Source of the DNA: Chrysoperla carnea
Taxonomy: Eukaryota; Arthropoda; Insecta; Neuroptera; Chrysopidae
Length of the DNA: 64,000 nt
Reading direction: 5' to 3'
Assembly: GCF_905475395.1 (NCBI RefSeq)
Contig: NC_058341.1
Span: 59,961,501 to 60,025,500 of the forward strand
Below, piece by piece: positions 1 to 11,300 of the stretch. Numbering within the stretch: the first letter of the stretch is position 1; each line of letters starts with the position of its first letter. Under the pieces are notes generated by a model, which searched no databases, was not told where the DNA came from, and worked only from the letters and a program-made list of their open reading frames with translations. Both the position numbers and the translations under genes were made by a program.

Positions 1-990
1 TTAATAAGCCGGAAAATATGGAAAAGTGGTGGAACAGAACCGATTTCAAAAATTCTTGTTTGTACGTGTTTCTAAGACCTTCGGGAGCATTCATACCCAC
101 TAGTCTCTACATTCCCTGGTGGGAAAAAATAGTTAAAGGATGAATAAGTCTTAGAAAACTCTTATAGTCTCAGAAACTGAAAGTCTTTATAACTCTGAAT
201 TTCTCAACGTTCTTGGACTAGTGTGAATAACTCGTTGAGAAATTCATTATTATTAAAAAGAGTTATTTAGAATTCCTAAGACTTTTTCAGAGTTTTCTAA
301 GACTTATTCTTTCTTCAAATATTTTTTCCACCAGGTTACTATAAAAAAATCAGGAAATAAGGGTAGTTTTCACAACAACAGTGAAAAAAAGTTCAAAATT
401 TCACCTTGGAAATCGACTGCTGAGGCTTTTTGGGGCATAAGCAACTGAAGATGGTTGCAACCTCAATAAAATCACTCCTAGAATTGACAGAGATAAAAAA
501 AATTTTAATTCAAAATTATCCCCTCGAAAAAACTCGAAATTGTCTCTCGGGAGTTTTTGTAGTCGCTGATCATGAATTTGAGATCAAAAAGCAACTGAAG
601 GTGGTTACAACCCCCTTTAAAACCACCCATAGAAATGATAATGGTATTTTCCGGCTCATTTATTGTATTATTAAAGTGTTTTGGTTCGTTGATAACGTAG
701 ATAACATAGATATCTGAAACTCAAAAACTAGAGCTGATCGAAAGATTCTAATTATATATTTGAACTTAGCATGCCATATGTAGCCAACAACAGCAAAAAT
801 TTCCCGGCAAAAAATATAATGTAAACTAGTGTTATTGATCAAGTCATTTGCCTAGCTGTTTGATTGAATGGCTGTATATCCTCCAGTGCGCTAGTTGAAC
901 GGCGCAGTTTAGTAAAAAGGCTAGGCGATTAATTGAACGGCTAGTTGGCTGTGACATATAAACTAAAAAAAAACACAATTTTACAATTAC
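1..990. other. Downstream flank or intron of the gustatory receptor gene; no exon recognised
   Basis: This is the sequence downstream of the receptor exon on the minus strand. It should hold an intron, but I could not find the short C-terminal exons expected of an insect gustatory receptor. It contains an imperfect inverted repeat at about 108-345 and two direct copies of a ~50 base segment beginning GCAACTGAAG at 441 and 591. Short open frames here show no family resemblance. Confidence 0.5.
108..345. repeat. Imperfect inverted-repeat element (MITE-like)
   Basis: The left end CCCTGGTGGGAAAAAATA (from about 114) pairs with TATTTTTTCCACCAGG (about 319-334). The arms then keep matching inward through AATAAGTCTTAGAAAACTC on the left and its complement near 282-308, and through AATTTCTCAACG near 200 with its complement near 232. 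The arms are about 100 bases with several mismatches around a ~20 base loop. No target-site duplication or coding sequence was seen, so this is called as a non-autonomous foldback element. Confidence 0.55.
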
Positions 991-1869
991 CTCTTTGGAT
1001 GTCTTTGTACATAATTGGGTAAATGTAAACATTACAAAGAGATCAATAAATGCATGTAGAAAAATTAATATCGGTAATAAACTGCTACTATACTCCATAT
1101 AAATTAAACTGCTATTATATTTCTTAAAATATTGCACACTCGTGTGAACATCTGATAAAATTACAATCACATTCATCCAAGATCCAATATACAATACATT
1201 TTTAAATGTATGTTGAATTAGCAAATAATTAGTCCACAAATTAAAATGAATGGTCACAATCTTCTTTAATTTATAAACACAATCACCATCGTTAATTAAT
1301 AATTTATTTAAATTAATAAATTGTATTTGTACGATTGATATCAATAAATATGTAAATAAAATTAATAAAAATTCATAACTGGATGAAATGATATACAGAG
1401 CCATTAAAAATATTATTTTCCAGTGAAATAAACGAATTGTTACATAAATTGAGATAAAATATGATATAAATAAATATAATAAAAAAATTACTAATTGCAT
1501 GTATTGTTTAAATTTGATTGTATTTAAATCATTTATGAAAAATTGATCATATTTATTGAATTTATTTAATATTAATATTATTTTATTTCCAGAATTTTCA
1601 ATATGATATATAGTCACTAGGCCAAAATATAAAGCTATAATAAGTGAAATAATATCAACTATAATACCAACGATTGTTTGAAAATAAATTAATTTTAATA
1701 AATAAGTTGTATTTAGTGCAAGAAAAGCACCAATAATTAAAGAAAAATATAACATTAAACGATAAATTAAATAAGCATGTTTTGATTGTTTTTTTATCAT
1801 TAAAAATGGTGTCATTCCAAATATTTTCAGAGTGAAAAATATAGGTTGTAAAATTGTGAACACACTCAT
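991..1869 (-). CDS. Gustatory receptor-like protein, first coding exon (3' partial)
   Basis: This reads as a seven-transmembrane chemoreceptor of the insect gustatory/odorant receptor superfamily, a ligand-gated cation channel type of sensory membrane protein. The ATG at 1869 opens a frame of 293 codons, rich in Leu, Ile, Phe and Tyr, with at least six hydrophobic segments separated by short charged loops. The open frame runs on to 844. However, a good donor, GAG|gtaatt, lies at 991/990 in phase 0, right after a TKTSKE stretch that resembles the long exon 1 end of many Gr genes, so I end the coding exon there. The expected C-terminal exon with the TYhhhhhQF signature was not found down to position 1, so it probably lies outside the window. 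A decayed gene cannot be excluded. The assignment rests on composition, length and exon layout, not on a recognised ortholog. Confidence 0.62.
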
Positions 1870-2883
1870 TTTAATTTGCTTTTGATTACACAGTTTTTCG
1901 AAAACTATTTCGATAACTGTATAAACGTATTATATTAAAATATCTTCTTAATTGAAATGCATATATATCTCTCAATCTTTTGTCAAATATATTACAATAG
2001 AATATAATTGTCATTGATAATAATTCAATTAATAATTATTTATATTACTTGAATCAATCAATAACCAATTGCAATATAATTTATACCTATATTCAAAAAA
2101 ATATTGCAAAATTTTATTTCATATTTATAACTAATACTAGCTTGATACCCGCCCGCTTCACTGGGCTTAAAAGTAAAAACCACCGCTTTATGTCCTCCAC
2201 CTCTTTTGAACTCTTATCTCCCTTCCATAATACACGAAGGGATTGTTTTACATAGCTACAATATATGCACAGTTTTCAATTTTTTTCAGTGTAAAATTGT
2301 CATAATTTATTGAGTATATTAGAAAAGATGGCCACGAATTGTTTTACATTAACTATTTTAAAATTTTACAGAAATATTTAATTTATGGCTCAAAATGATG
2401 ATCATATTTTTTTTAAATATATTTTTATAAATTATAGTTTATGCGTTATTCTGATATATGAGCTATATTGTTGTACAGTTTCATTCAAATCAAACAAACA
2501 TCCTTACTTTCACTACCTGAAAGACATCCTAATTACATTAAAAACTTTTAATTACATTAAAAGTTTAAAGTTGAGAAGATATATCACAAAGTTTCTTTAG
2601 AGTTGCCACTTCACTGTTCCAGGAGGTCGAAAGAAAGTGAAATTAATTTAATTATGTCCTAATAACGATACGATACGATATTTTTAATGTCTTTCCCAGT
2701 TTTCCCATAATAAAAAGAATTTACCAGAATATGAAATCAATCACAAAACCTCTTTATTTACTGAACTTTGGTTGATTTATGCTGATATAGGGAGTCGGAA
2801 GGGGCTTTGGAGGATTTATTCGAATATTAGAATATACGTTTATCAATCTAATGTTAATTTTTTGGCCGCTAATTAATTATTTA
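1870..2883. other. Intergenic, AT-rich; no gene seen
   Basis: This is the upstream flank of the receptor exon. It contains a short GC-richer patch at about 2140-2180 that reads TACCCGCCCGCTTCACTGGG. It resembles the fragments around a CCCGC...GCGGG core that recur in transposon tails of many insects. Open frames at 2049-2255 and 2385-2600 have no resemblance to known proteins. Confidence 0.4.
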
Positions 2884-3025
2884 AAAAAAATTATTTTTTT
2901 TACTATGGGAGTTAGCATGGAAGTATTTCAGTTTACAGTTAGTTGGTATGCTGGACACACTCGTGGCAGCGCCACCGCATGAAGGATTGGAATATCTTCT
3001 CTAAATAGAATACCTGTATTATCTT
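2884..3025. repeat. Direct repeat copy 1 flanking the LINE fragment
   Basis: The segment with TATGGGAGTTAGCATGGAAG, then GCTGGACACAC and GGATTGGAATA, recurs in the same order and orientation at 4644-4770. Identity is high by eye, with small insertions. The two copies bracket the reverse transcriptase fragment at 3473-4614. This copy contains an extra GC-rich CGTGGCAGCGCCACCG stretch. Confidence 0.6.
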
Positions 3026-3472
3026 TGTAGTTGGGCATTATTTTTTTCGTCCTCTGATTACAAAGTATGTGAAAGAGTAATTCATTATCCAGTACCTTTA
3101 TTAAATGAAAGGTCTGGCTGGATAGATACAATTAATCGTGGTCAGAATTTTCACGAGCTTATAACAAGAAGTATTCAGGAAGCTGTTGAACACTCACTTA
3201 TTTTTCCTGAATGCCACAAAATACGCGATCAAGTTTTGGGAAATTCATTCACTTACGGCTTCACATTCTTGTTAAAGATATCACGATGCAATCAGAGAAC
3301 CAAAATCTTGTTGTTTTTAGTTCTCGAAGTGCATATATGCGTACGTCTACAAAGACTGTTCGCAAATTATTTAAATTTTCGCCATAATATTATAACAACC
3401 TGTTTTTTAAATTATATTATTATTAATTTGTTTGTTCTGAGTATTAAGAATATTCTTGGTTTATTTTTTTAT

Positions 3473-4614
3473 TTAAGCGCGGCTTTTGATACTGTCAATC
3501 ATAAATTCTTTTTAGAGAAATTACATAATATGGTAATGAGAGGGGTAAGTAATGATTTGATAAAATCGTACTTGAAAAACAGAACTTTTTTTGTGGAAAT
3601 TGACGGACAAAACTCGAGTTTTGAAAAGATTGAAACAGGTATCCCACAGGGAAGTACGCTCGGGCCTTTACTTTTTATATGTTTCGTGAACGATTTGCAA
3701 CAACATTTAAATATTGTCAAGTTAATAATGTACGCCGACGATGTTACACTGCTTATATCTGCGGGCAGCCTCGACGACGCTAAGGGCTTAGCGCACGAGG
3801 TACTTAATAAATTTCAAGATTGGTGTTACAATAATCAACTTATTGTTAATCTGGACAAAACCACTCTTGTGGATTTCAAATTAAAAAGGCCCTATAATGT
3901 AAACTTGGAAATATGTAGTGCTTGTGGATTAGTAAAACCAAATGTGTTAACAAAATTTTTAGGTGTTAACATAGACTGTTACTTAAAATTTACAGATCAA
4001 TTCAATGAAATATGCAAAAAATTGAATAAATTTGTATTTCAAATCAAAACTCTAAGAAAGTACGTAGAACACAAACAGCTGCTTATGTTTTATTATGCAC
4101 AGGTATTTTCTACCATTAAATACGGTATATTAGTATGTGAAAGAAGCGTAGAATCAAATAGGGTACTTGTTGCACAAAAAAAGATATTAAGAATCATATT
4201 CATTATTGGCTCAAAAGAACCTTGTAAAAGTATATTTCAAAATAATGACTTATTAACGACTCATGGAATATATGCTTATGAATTGATTAAATATATGAAA
4301 GAAAAACAATACTTCTGTACATCAAGAGCAAGAACAGAATATGATACACGAAAAAGTACATTATTTGATTTTGCGCATAGAACATCCTTCTTTGAAAAAA
4401 CTCCCGTTTATACAGGCCATAAACTTTTCCAGAAGCTACCTGAAGATATAAGAAAGGGAAACAAATTTAATCAATTTAAGATGAAATTGAGAAAATATTT
4501 AATTGAAATTGCACCGTAAGATTTATCAATATTGCTGTAGTTTAAGTTAATGTAAACTGACGATTTGTATACCTGTAATTGGTCCTTAACAAATAAAATT
4601 ATTATTATTATTAT
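3473..4614 (+). mobile_element. 5'-truncated non-LTR retrotransposon (reverse transcriptase and C-terminal region)
   Basis: The open frame 3236-4519 encodes LINE reverse transcriptase from LSAAFDTVNH (about 3473) onward. It has GIPQGSTLGPLLF (about 3638), the catalytic YADD at 3731-3742, and the downstream region typical of CR1/Jockey-like LINEs. It stops at TAA 4517-4519. There is no stop or frameshift across about 348 codons, so this copy is fairly young. The residues before 3473 do not look like reverse transcriptase, and the endonuclease and N-terminal RT blocks are missing. The insertion is therefore 5'-truncated inside the palm domain. The ~95 base 3' tail ends in AATAAAATTATTATTATTAT, a simple-repeat tail common in such elements. 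The nominal first codon at 3236 is TTG and is not a real start. I cannot name the clade firmly. Confidence 0.82.
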
Positions 4615-4643
4615 ACTTTAGATATCTATAAAATATAATAGCA

Positions 4644-4770
4644 ATTTTTTTATTATTATGGGAGTTATGTGAATTAGCATGAAAATACTTTAGTTGACAG
4701 TTAGTTTTTCAACCGCTGGACACACGTCCCATCATGCATTGCAGGATTGGAATACCTCCCTTTTATATTA
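4644..4770. repeat. Direct repeat copy 2 flanking the LINE fragment
   Basis: TATGGGAGTTATGTGAATTAGCATG, CGCTGGACACACG and GGATTGGAATACC match the 2884-3025 copy in order and orientation. The copies are about 1.75 kb apart with the LINE piece between them. Confidence 0.6.
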
Positions 4771-4907
4771 TCGTACGAATACTGAGTAACAGATACGCCA
4801 TCTAAAAGAGTTTTATCAAGTCGGTACATTTTTTTATGGCATTTGACAAACGATAAAGAAGTATAATTTCAAAAATAATTAAAACACAAAATTTGTTCTA
4901 ATCAGTG

Positions 4908-4913
4908 TTTATT
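4908..4913 (-). promoter_or_regulatory. KANSL2 poly(A) signal
   Basis: AATAAA on the minus strand, 64 bases past the KANSL2 stop codon, is in the right place for a short 3' UTR. Confidence 0.55.
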
Positions 4914-4976
4914 TTTATTAATTAATTTGAATATATACATAATAATTATTTTTTAAAAAAGTACATGAGATTTTAC

Positions 4977-5321
4977 TTATTCGACAGTTGCAACTTCTAA
5001 TTCATTATCAACAATCATTTCAGCAGTATCTTCGACTTGTAGATGTAGATCGTCGGCGACATTCTCTTGTATTTCAATATTTGAAGAGAGGTCGTCGACT
5101 TTCAACATCTCATAAACTTCAGCATTGTTGTCTGTTGTTGCTGTTGTATAATCAGCCGAAGATGACGAAGTTTGTTGCTCCTGCTGAATCAATGCAGATT
5201 GATTGATATTATTTGTGTGAATACCTACGCTATAATTATTATTTGTATTGGAAGAAGAAGGTACTACAGATTTTGGTATGTCTACTGTTTCAGTGGAGCT
5301 GTCCAAGTCATCTTCGTCTCG
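4977..5321 (-). CDS. KANSL2: KANSL2 coding exon 6 (last)
   Basis: Acceptor AAATTACAG|CGAGACG in phase 0 matches exon 5. It opens with RDEDDLDSS and continues through a low-complexity Ser/Thr/Asn/Gln stretch to an acidic end and TAA. The gap to exon 5 is 4.9 kb. The acidic DDL fits the FSDDLD region of the vertebrate C-terminus, but an unseen small exon in between is possible. Confidence 0.7.
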   Translation of the reverse strand, partial: RDEDDLDSSTETVDIPKSVVPSSSNTNNNYSVGIHTNNINQSALIQQEQQTSSSSADYTTATTDNNAEVYEMLKVDDLSSNIEIQENVADDLHLQVEDTAEMIVDNELEVATVE

Positions 5322-8300
5322 CTGTAATTTGGAATATGTTTTAAAAACACAAAAAACAAAAGAAAAAAAACAAAATTAATAAAATTATAATAACAAAAAA
5401 TAAGTTAAAAAAGCAAGAATTTTAAATTTTAAGTTTTTTATGGATAGATAATATTTTTGAATATTAAATCATCGTTTTTCTCATCATGTAGTAGTCGCAT
5501 GGTAACAAGACACACACCATTTCAACGAAACCTTTAACAACTGAACCTGACAAATTGGTCGCAAAGGGGTGAGTGCCGTTAGGAAAGTACACATACAATT
5601 GGGTTTCAAGTTATATTTTCTACTACTAAATGGCTTAGAGTTTGTGTCAACGATGGAACTATGAGTGTGTTTATCTAAATTAACTAATTTAACTAAGTCT
5701 TTATGGTGTGTAAGTCTTCATGATAACGCTTGACGCTGAGTCAGAGCGTTAAATTATATCACGTGGTCAGCTAAAAGCTAAACAATGTTTACCTTATTAG
5801 CTTGTAAAAAATAGTAATATTTATTAACACAAATAAACATTTATTATTAATATTACACGAAGATATTCAACTCCATATAACCAAATATCTGCCAAAATAA
5901 AAGATGGCAGTTGTGTTCCTTTTGCACCGTGATCAGATTCAAATCAATTTGGAAGATTATAGAATCAGATATTAAATTAGTTTTTTATTTATAAAAAATA
6001 AATCTAACAAAATGGCAAATATAATACTGTAATTAATTTACTCCTATTTATTATACTATATAGTCACTTCGGTGCAAAACGAACACCAGTGGCGCTATAA
6101 TTTCTGCTATTTCGTTTACACATTTTGTCAATTCTCTCGTTTAAGTTGAGTATCCTTGTGTACTGTCCATGTTATATACATACATGGAATTTCATAAAGT
6201 TAAATACGACACAATCAACTAAGTAGAAGACCTCCTAGTATTAAAATTGAAAATAATTCAAATGGTCCATGAAATAGAATTATATTTAAAGAAAATCTAT
6301 CCATAAAAACTTATTATTATATATGTTCTTTTTGTTAAAGAAGCCTGAATGTCTCATTGTCAATTTATGAGAAAGTGACGCTACACTAGCTTATTTTTTA
6401 AATGTGTACTACCCACAATTCAAAAACCAACTTTAAAAAAAGTCACTAGTTCACTTTCAACAAGTGCACTTGTGACTTGTGGTGTTATGTAGCGAACCTT
6501 TTTGAAGATGAAGAAGAAGATCAAAAAGGTTCGTTTCCATAATGCCACAAGTCACCAGTGCACTTATGGAAAGTGAACTAGTGACTTTTTTAAAAGTTGG
6601 TTTTTGAATTGTGGGTAGTACACATTTAAAAAATAAGCTAGTGTAGCGTCACTTTCTCATAAATTGACAATGAGACATTCAGGCTTCTGTATTATGTACA
6701 CTTTTTAAACTAAGTTTAATATAAGTAAAAAAATATTGCTTTATTACACTGTAATAGTACTATCATTTTTGACTTACACTCAGTGTACTATATCGAATCA
6801 AAAAGAACAAATGAAATTGAAAAAATAAATGATTATCACATGCAAGGTTAAAAGTGAGAGAAATAAATATTGAATAAAATAATTAAGATATGGTGTAGTA
6901 AAAGCAAATTATATAAATCCGTCTACAGCTACTGCCTGTTTTACAATTAATGTTGTCCGGCTGGATTCAAACGCATGCGTAATATAAGCTAAATGTGTTA
7001 ATTACAGAAAAAGACAACAAAACGGCATATGACTTTTATTGTAAAGTTGGGTTTATAAACTTTAAGGATAGCTGAGCAATTCATTCTCCCGTGATTTTAA
7101 CCGTTGTCATTTCGACCTTAGATTTTTATTATCGTCAAATAGGCCCCCGAGAAATTCATTCTTTTTCATTTCGCAGTGGAAGAAAAAGCCAAAATGAAGT
7201 CTCTGATGATTTCCTTTTTAACTATTAAATGTGAAAAATACCTATAATAAGGTCGAGTTAGCACAGATCTGTGAGTTTTTTTGACTCTTGCGTCAACTCT
7301 GTGTTGTAATATCCAGACGTTCTACGGATTGGCCATTGGAGACATCGTGAAGTAATTTTTTAAGCATAAATAAACAACACGATCGAAGAATTAATTTCCG
7401 AGGACGAAATTTCTTAGAACGAAATGGCAATAGGATAAAATTATAAGAAGTAAATGATTGAGATGAAATGTCTGAGAATGAATCGACATATAATCACTTG
7501 GAGATACTGACACAAAACTTACAGTTATTTGAAATACGGGGATCCTTAACAATATACGTAATTATTGAAAGGTTATATTATGCAAGTTTTTATATTTTCT
7601 TACAACCGATCAAAAAAATTAGTCGCAACTAAAACACAATACTTCCTCACATCTAAGTGACTAAAATATTTACGTAACATCAACATGACAAAATAAGAAA
7701 AATCGGGAAGTATATCAATTTTATTAAATTATTTCGTTGAATTTTTAATTTTGTAATGTAGATGCTACTTATGACAAAATAAAAAAAATCGAGAAGTATA
7801 GCAATTTTATTAAATTCCTTCGTTGAATTTTTTATTTTGTAAAGTAGATGCTACTTAAATATTTTCATACACTTCTAAAGTTTTTTCTACTTAAAATTAT
7901 AAAGAAAATAATAGTGGTTCTAGTTTTTAGGACGTTATGTCGGAAACATGAATCATCATATTTTCAAAGGCAAACTCTCTGCAAATTAAATCTTCATAAG
8001 GTAAGCCACTTAGTATATCCTCGCTCATTGTAGAACGTAAGTAATTTTTAACTCTTTTCCAACATGAAAACGAATGTTCTGCGCTACAGTTTATCACAGC
8101 TAATGTGATCAATATTCGTTATTTGTTCGGAAACTCAGTATAAAGTTCATTCTTATGCAGGAGTTTCAATAAATTGGAAGATGAATTTTGTTCTATCATT
8201 TTTTCCGTGAACATTTCTTAAACGTTTAGATCGTTTACGAATTTCTATTTTATACAAATTGCTAAATTCAGTGATAAGAGATTTTTTTCTGAATCTTTTT

Positions 8301-11300
8301 ATATGCTAAGCATCTTTTTCGCTATTCGGAATCCGGATTGAAAAGAATGATATTGAAAGTATTTACTCTGAAATGGTCCCGACTAGACAGTTGAACATTT
8401 CCATCTTGTGATTCATCAGCGTGTAATTTTATCTTTCGTAATGAAAAAATGAAATATTATAATTTTTAATTTGAAGATGTTTCCAACACTATTACAATTT
8501 ACAAATCATATTCGATAACACGGAGTAAATTTTAGGATAAACCCAGCGGTGATCGCTACCCAGGATATGTAAGCCATCTTTTAACAATCGACGGAATTTT
8601 GTTTCAGTACCTTGAAGTTTATTATGAAAAGACTAAACTCTTCTTGAGCCCCATGCATGTTAAAATTCATGAAATTAAAAATGATAGCATCACACACTCT
8701 TAAAATAAAAGTTCTTTACACATCGGAAAATTTTATTACGAATATATGACTTAATTGATTATTAAAAACAATTACCATATTTTGTGCTAAGATGAAATTT
8801 GATGAAATTTCATGCTTGAAAAATCATGTATATAGTATGAAAAACGAATTCTTTCAGATTAACAATGAACTTTATTAAACACTTTCAATGTAAATAATGG
8901 TAAATTATCATTTAAATTGGCATAGGGTTCAAATACATCCATTTTAATAATCTACATCTGAAAATTATTTAAATATTTTCATCGATGGATGTTTCTTTGC
9001 CAGAGCTGTTATTTGCGTTCTTTATAAAACCAAATTACATGAAATTGTTAAATAAAGAATTGATTAAATGTTCACGTTAATATAGAATAAGTCGGGTGAA
9101 AGGTACCAAATTCCAGAAATATAAAACAGGATTGTTGGGTGTTTATTTGTTTTTAACAAATTTCGTTGTGTTTCACTCGATGCATCGAATTTCAGACCCT
9201 TGATACAGTGCGTAAGTCTATATTTTCAGAAAAAATATGAAAAATAAACAATGAAAACAAATCATAGCTAACAGAGTTAATTATTTAACAAGATGGACGC
9301 AACGGTGATAACTTTCAACTTACTTATCGGCTACCTATCGAAGGTAAGTGTGTCATTTTTCAAGCCAAACCCCTGTTTCAAACTGTATAGACAACAGGCA
9401 ATGCATCGTATTACTGTCATATTAGATTAGGCTAAAATTTTATAGCTTTAACCGAAAATTGAATGAATCTCATTTGAAAGATTGATTTGGTTAAATAAGA
9501 ATTCTGGAAATGTTTTGAATTTCCGTAGTTTTTTTATGTTTCCATTTGTTTGTAAAAAAAAGTTATTTTCACGGTAGAAAACCTTAAAAAAATTAGTCTG
9601 GTTAACAAGTTAAAATTGGTGAAATATAGGAATAATGGTCTTAAAAATACGTGCGATAGCTTGTTGGATTCGGAATGATGTCTAGAAAAATGTGCCAGAA
9701 GCCTTTTTCAACACATAAAAAATTGCAAAAGTTATAAACAATTAAAGATGAAAAAAAAGATATTTCGTTTTTCGTCAATATTTCATAAAATATTAATATT
9801 TAAGAAATTAAAAAAAAAGAAGATTCTTAAAGAGGAAGAAATTTCCAATTTCCTTGATTTTTTTTATCCGGCGCACCGTTTTCCTTAAAAAGTTGCTGCT
9901 AAAAATATAATTTTTAACAATGAAGTTGCGGTTTTATAATTTTTTTTATCATTATCATATTTAGCGAATTATTTTACAAAATAGTCAATGAATTAATCTC
10001 TTCAATTTATATATTTTGTTTATATAACTGAGTTCTATTGTCGTTTACATCGTGTCTACTTTAAAAACAAATAAAACTCAAGTAACAAAATTTGACTTCC
10101 CTGCATTATTTTTGTACAAATAATTAATACACGGAATTAAGTGCATTAAACCCGACTTATTCTGTTATGTAACTAATAAAATAATTAACATACCTTCATA
10201 TGTGTATAACTTCGTAATGCTGGTATATCTGTATGATATACACATGCTTGATCAGGAAATACATCTGGTACAGGTTCATGGCATGTCATATCAGCATCAC
10301 CACGGCTTACACCACACGCACGAAACAAAACTTGCGTAGGATCATTTAGAATATGTTTTAGACAATGTTTTGCATGTGGCAATGCCCTTGAGCCACATTT
10401 AACACCACCTTCAGTAAATAAACATTTAACGAATGGTGGAGCTTTATACGAGGTACCATCCACTGACAACTGAAAACATTTTAAAGAAAACGTTACAACC
10501 GTTACGTCAACTTTCATAGATCAGCTTTCAAGAGGTTATGAACGATATTGTATCCATAAAAGTTAGAAAAGTTAATATTTAAACTTAATGTATTTGACAA
10601 AACTATTTCCTTTCGTTTATTCTTTTTTTTTAATTAAAACAACCGGGTCAAAACTATTTTCTTTCGTTTATTGTATTTTATTACATGTAACTAGAATAAA
10701 TTTAAAATTAAAACACTCGCGTTTCATTTACTCACAACATATAAATTATAAAAGATAGTTTTGTTTGCTACTTACTTTAGCTCTCATGTCGTTGACACGC
10801 TTTTGTAAAATCGCTTCAACACCGCTACGTTTTTGATATGAATTTAAATACTTTAATTTTTGATACAATTTATACTCTTTGGGATTATCACGCACTTGAT
10901 TATGAATACTTGCTAAGCTTTCTTTCTCCTTTTTTAATGCATGTAAATATTTACGTCGTTTTTCACGCAGTACCCGTTGTAAGAAACGAAACTGATCAAT
11001 ATATAAATCTTGTAAACGTATTAATTTATCTCGTGTTAATGAACATACTTCTTCAGCTGTATAAATTTCAGCATGTCTAGAATAAAATACAGAAATTTTG
11101 AATTCAACGTCTGAATACTATCGTACATCATTGCCTTTTTGTTATCTTTTAAGAAACTCTTTCAAGACTGGCAAACGAAAACAGATCAGCTTAACTTTGG
11201 TTCCAAAATGACTATTATTTCAGAGCCTGTACTTTCGAATCGGGGACGCATTGTTTCAAAATTGTATTAATAAAGCTCTGTTAATATGTACTCAAATGTG

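Noticed and set aside
430-717. 95-codon open frame on the plus strand
   Set aside because: It crosses two copies of a short non-coding direct repeat and resembles no protein family.
844-990. Continuation of the receptor frame to position 844
   Set aside because: It follows a consensus donor site, and its composition changes from membrane-like to unstructured, so it reads as intron.
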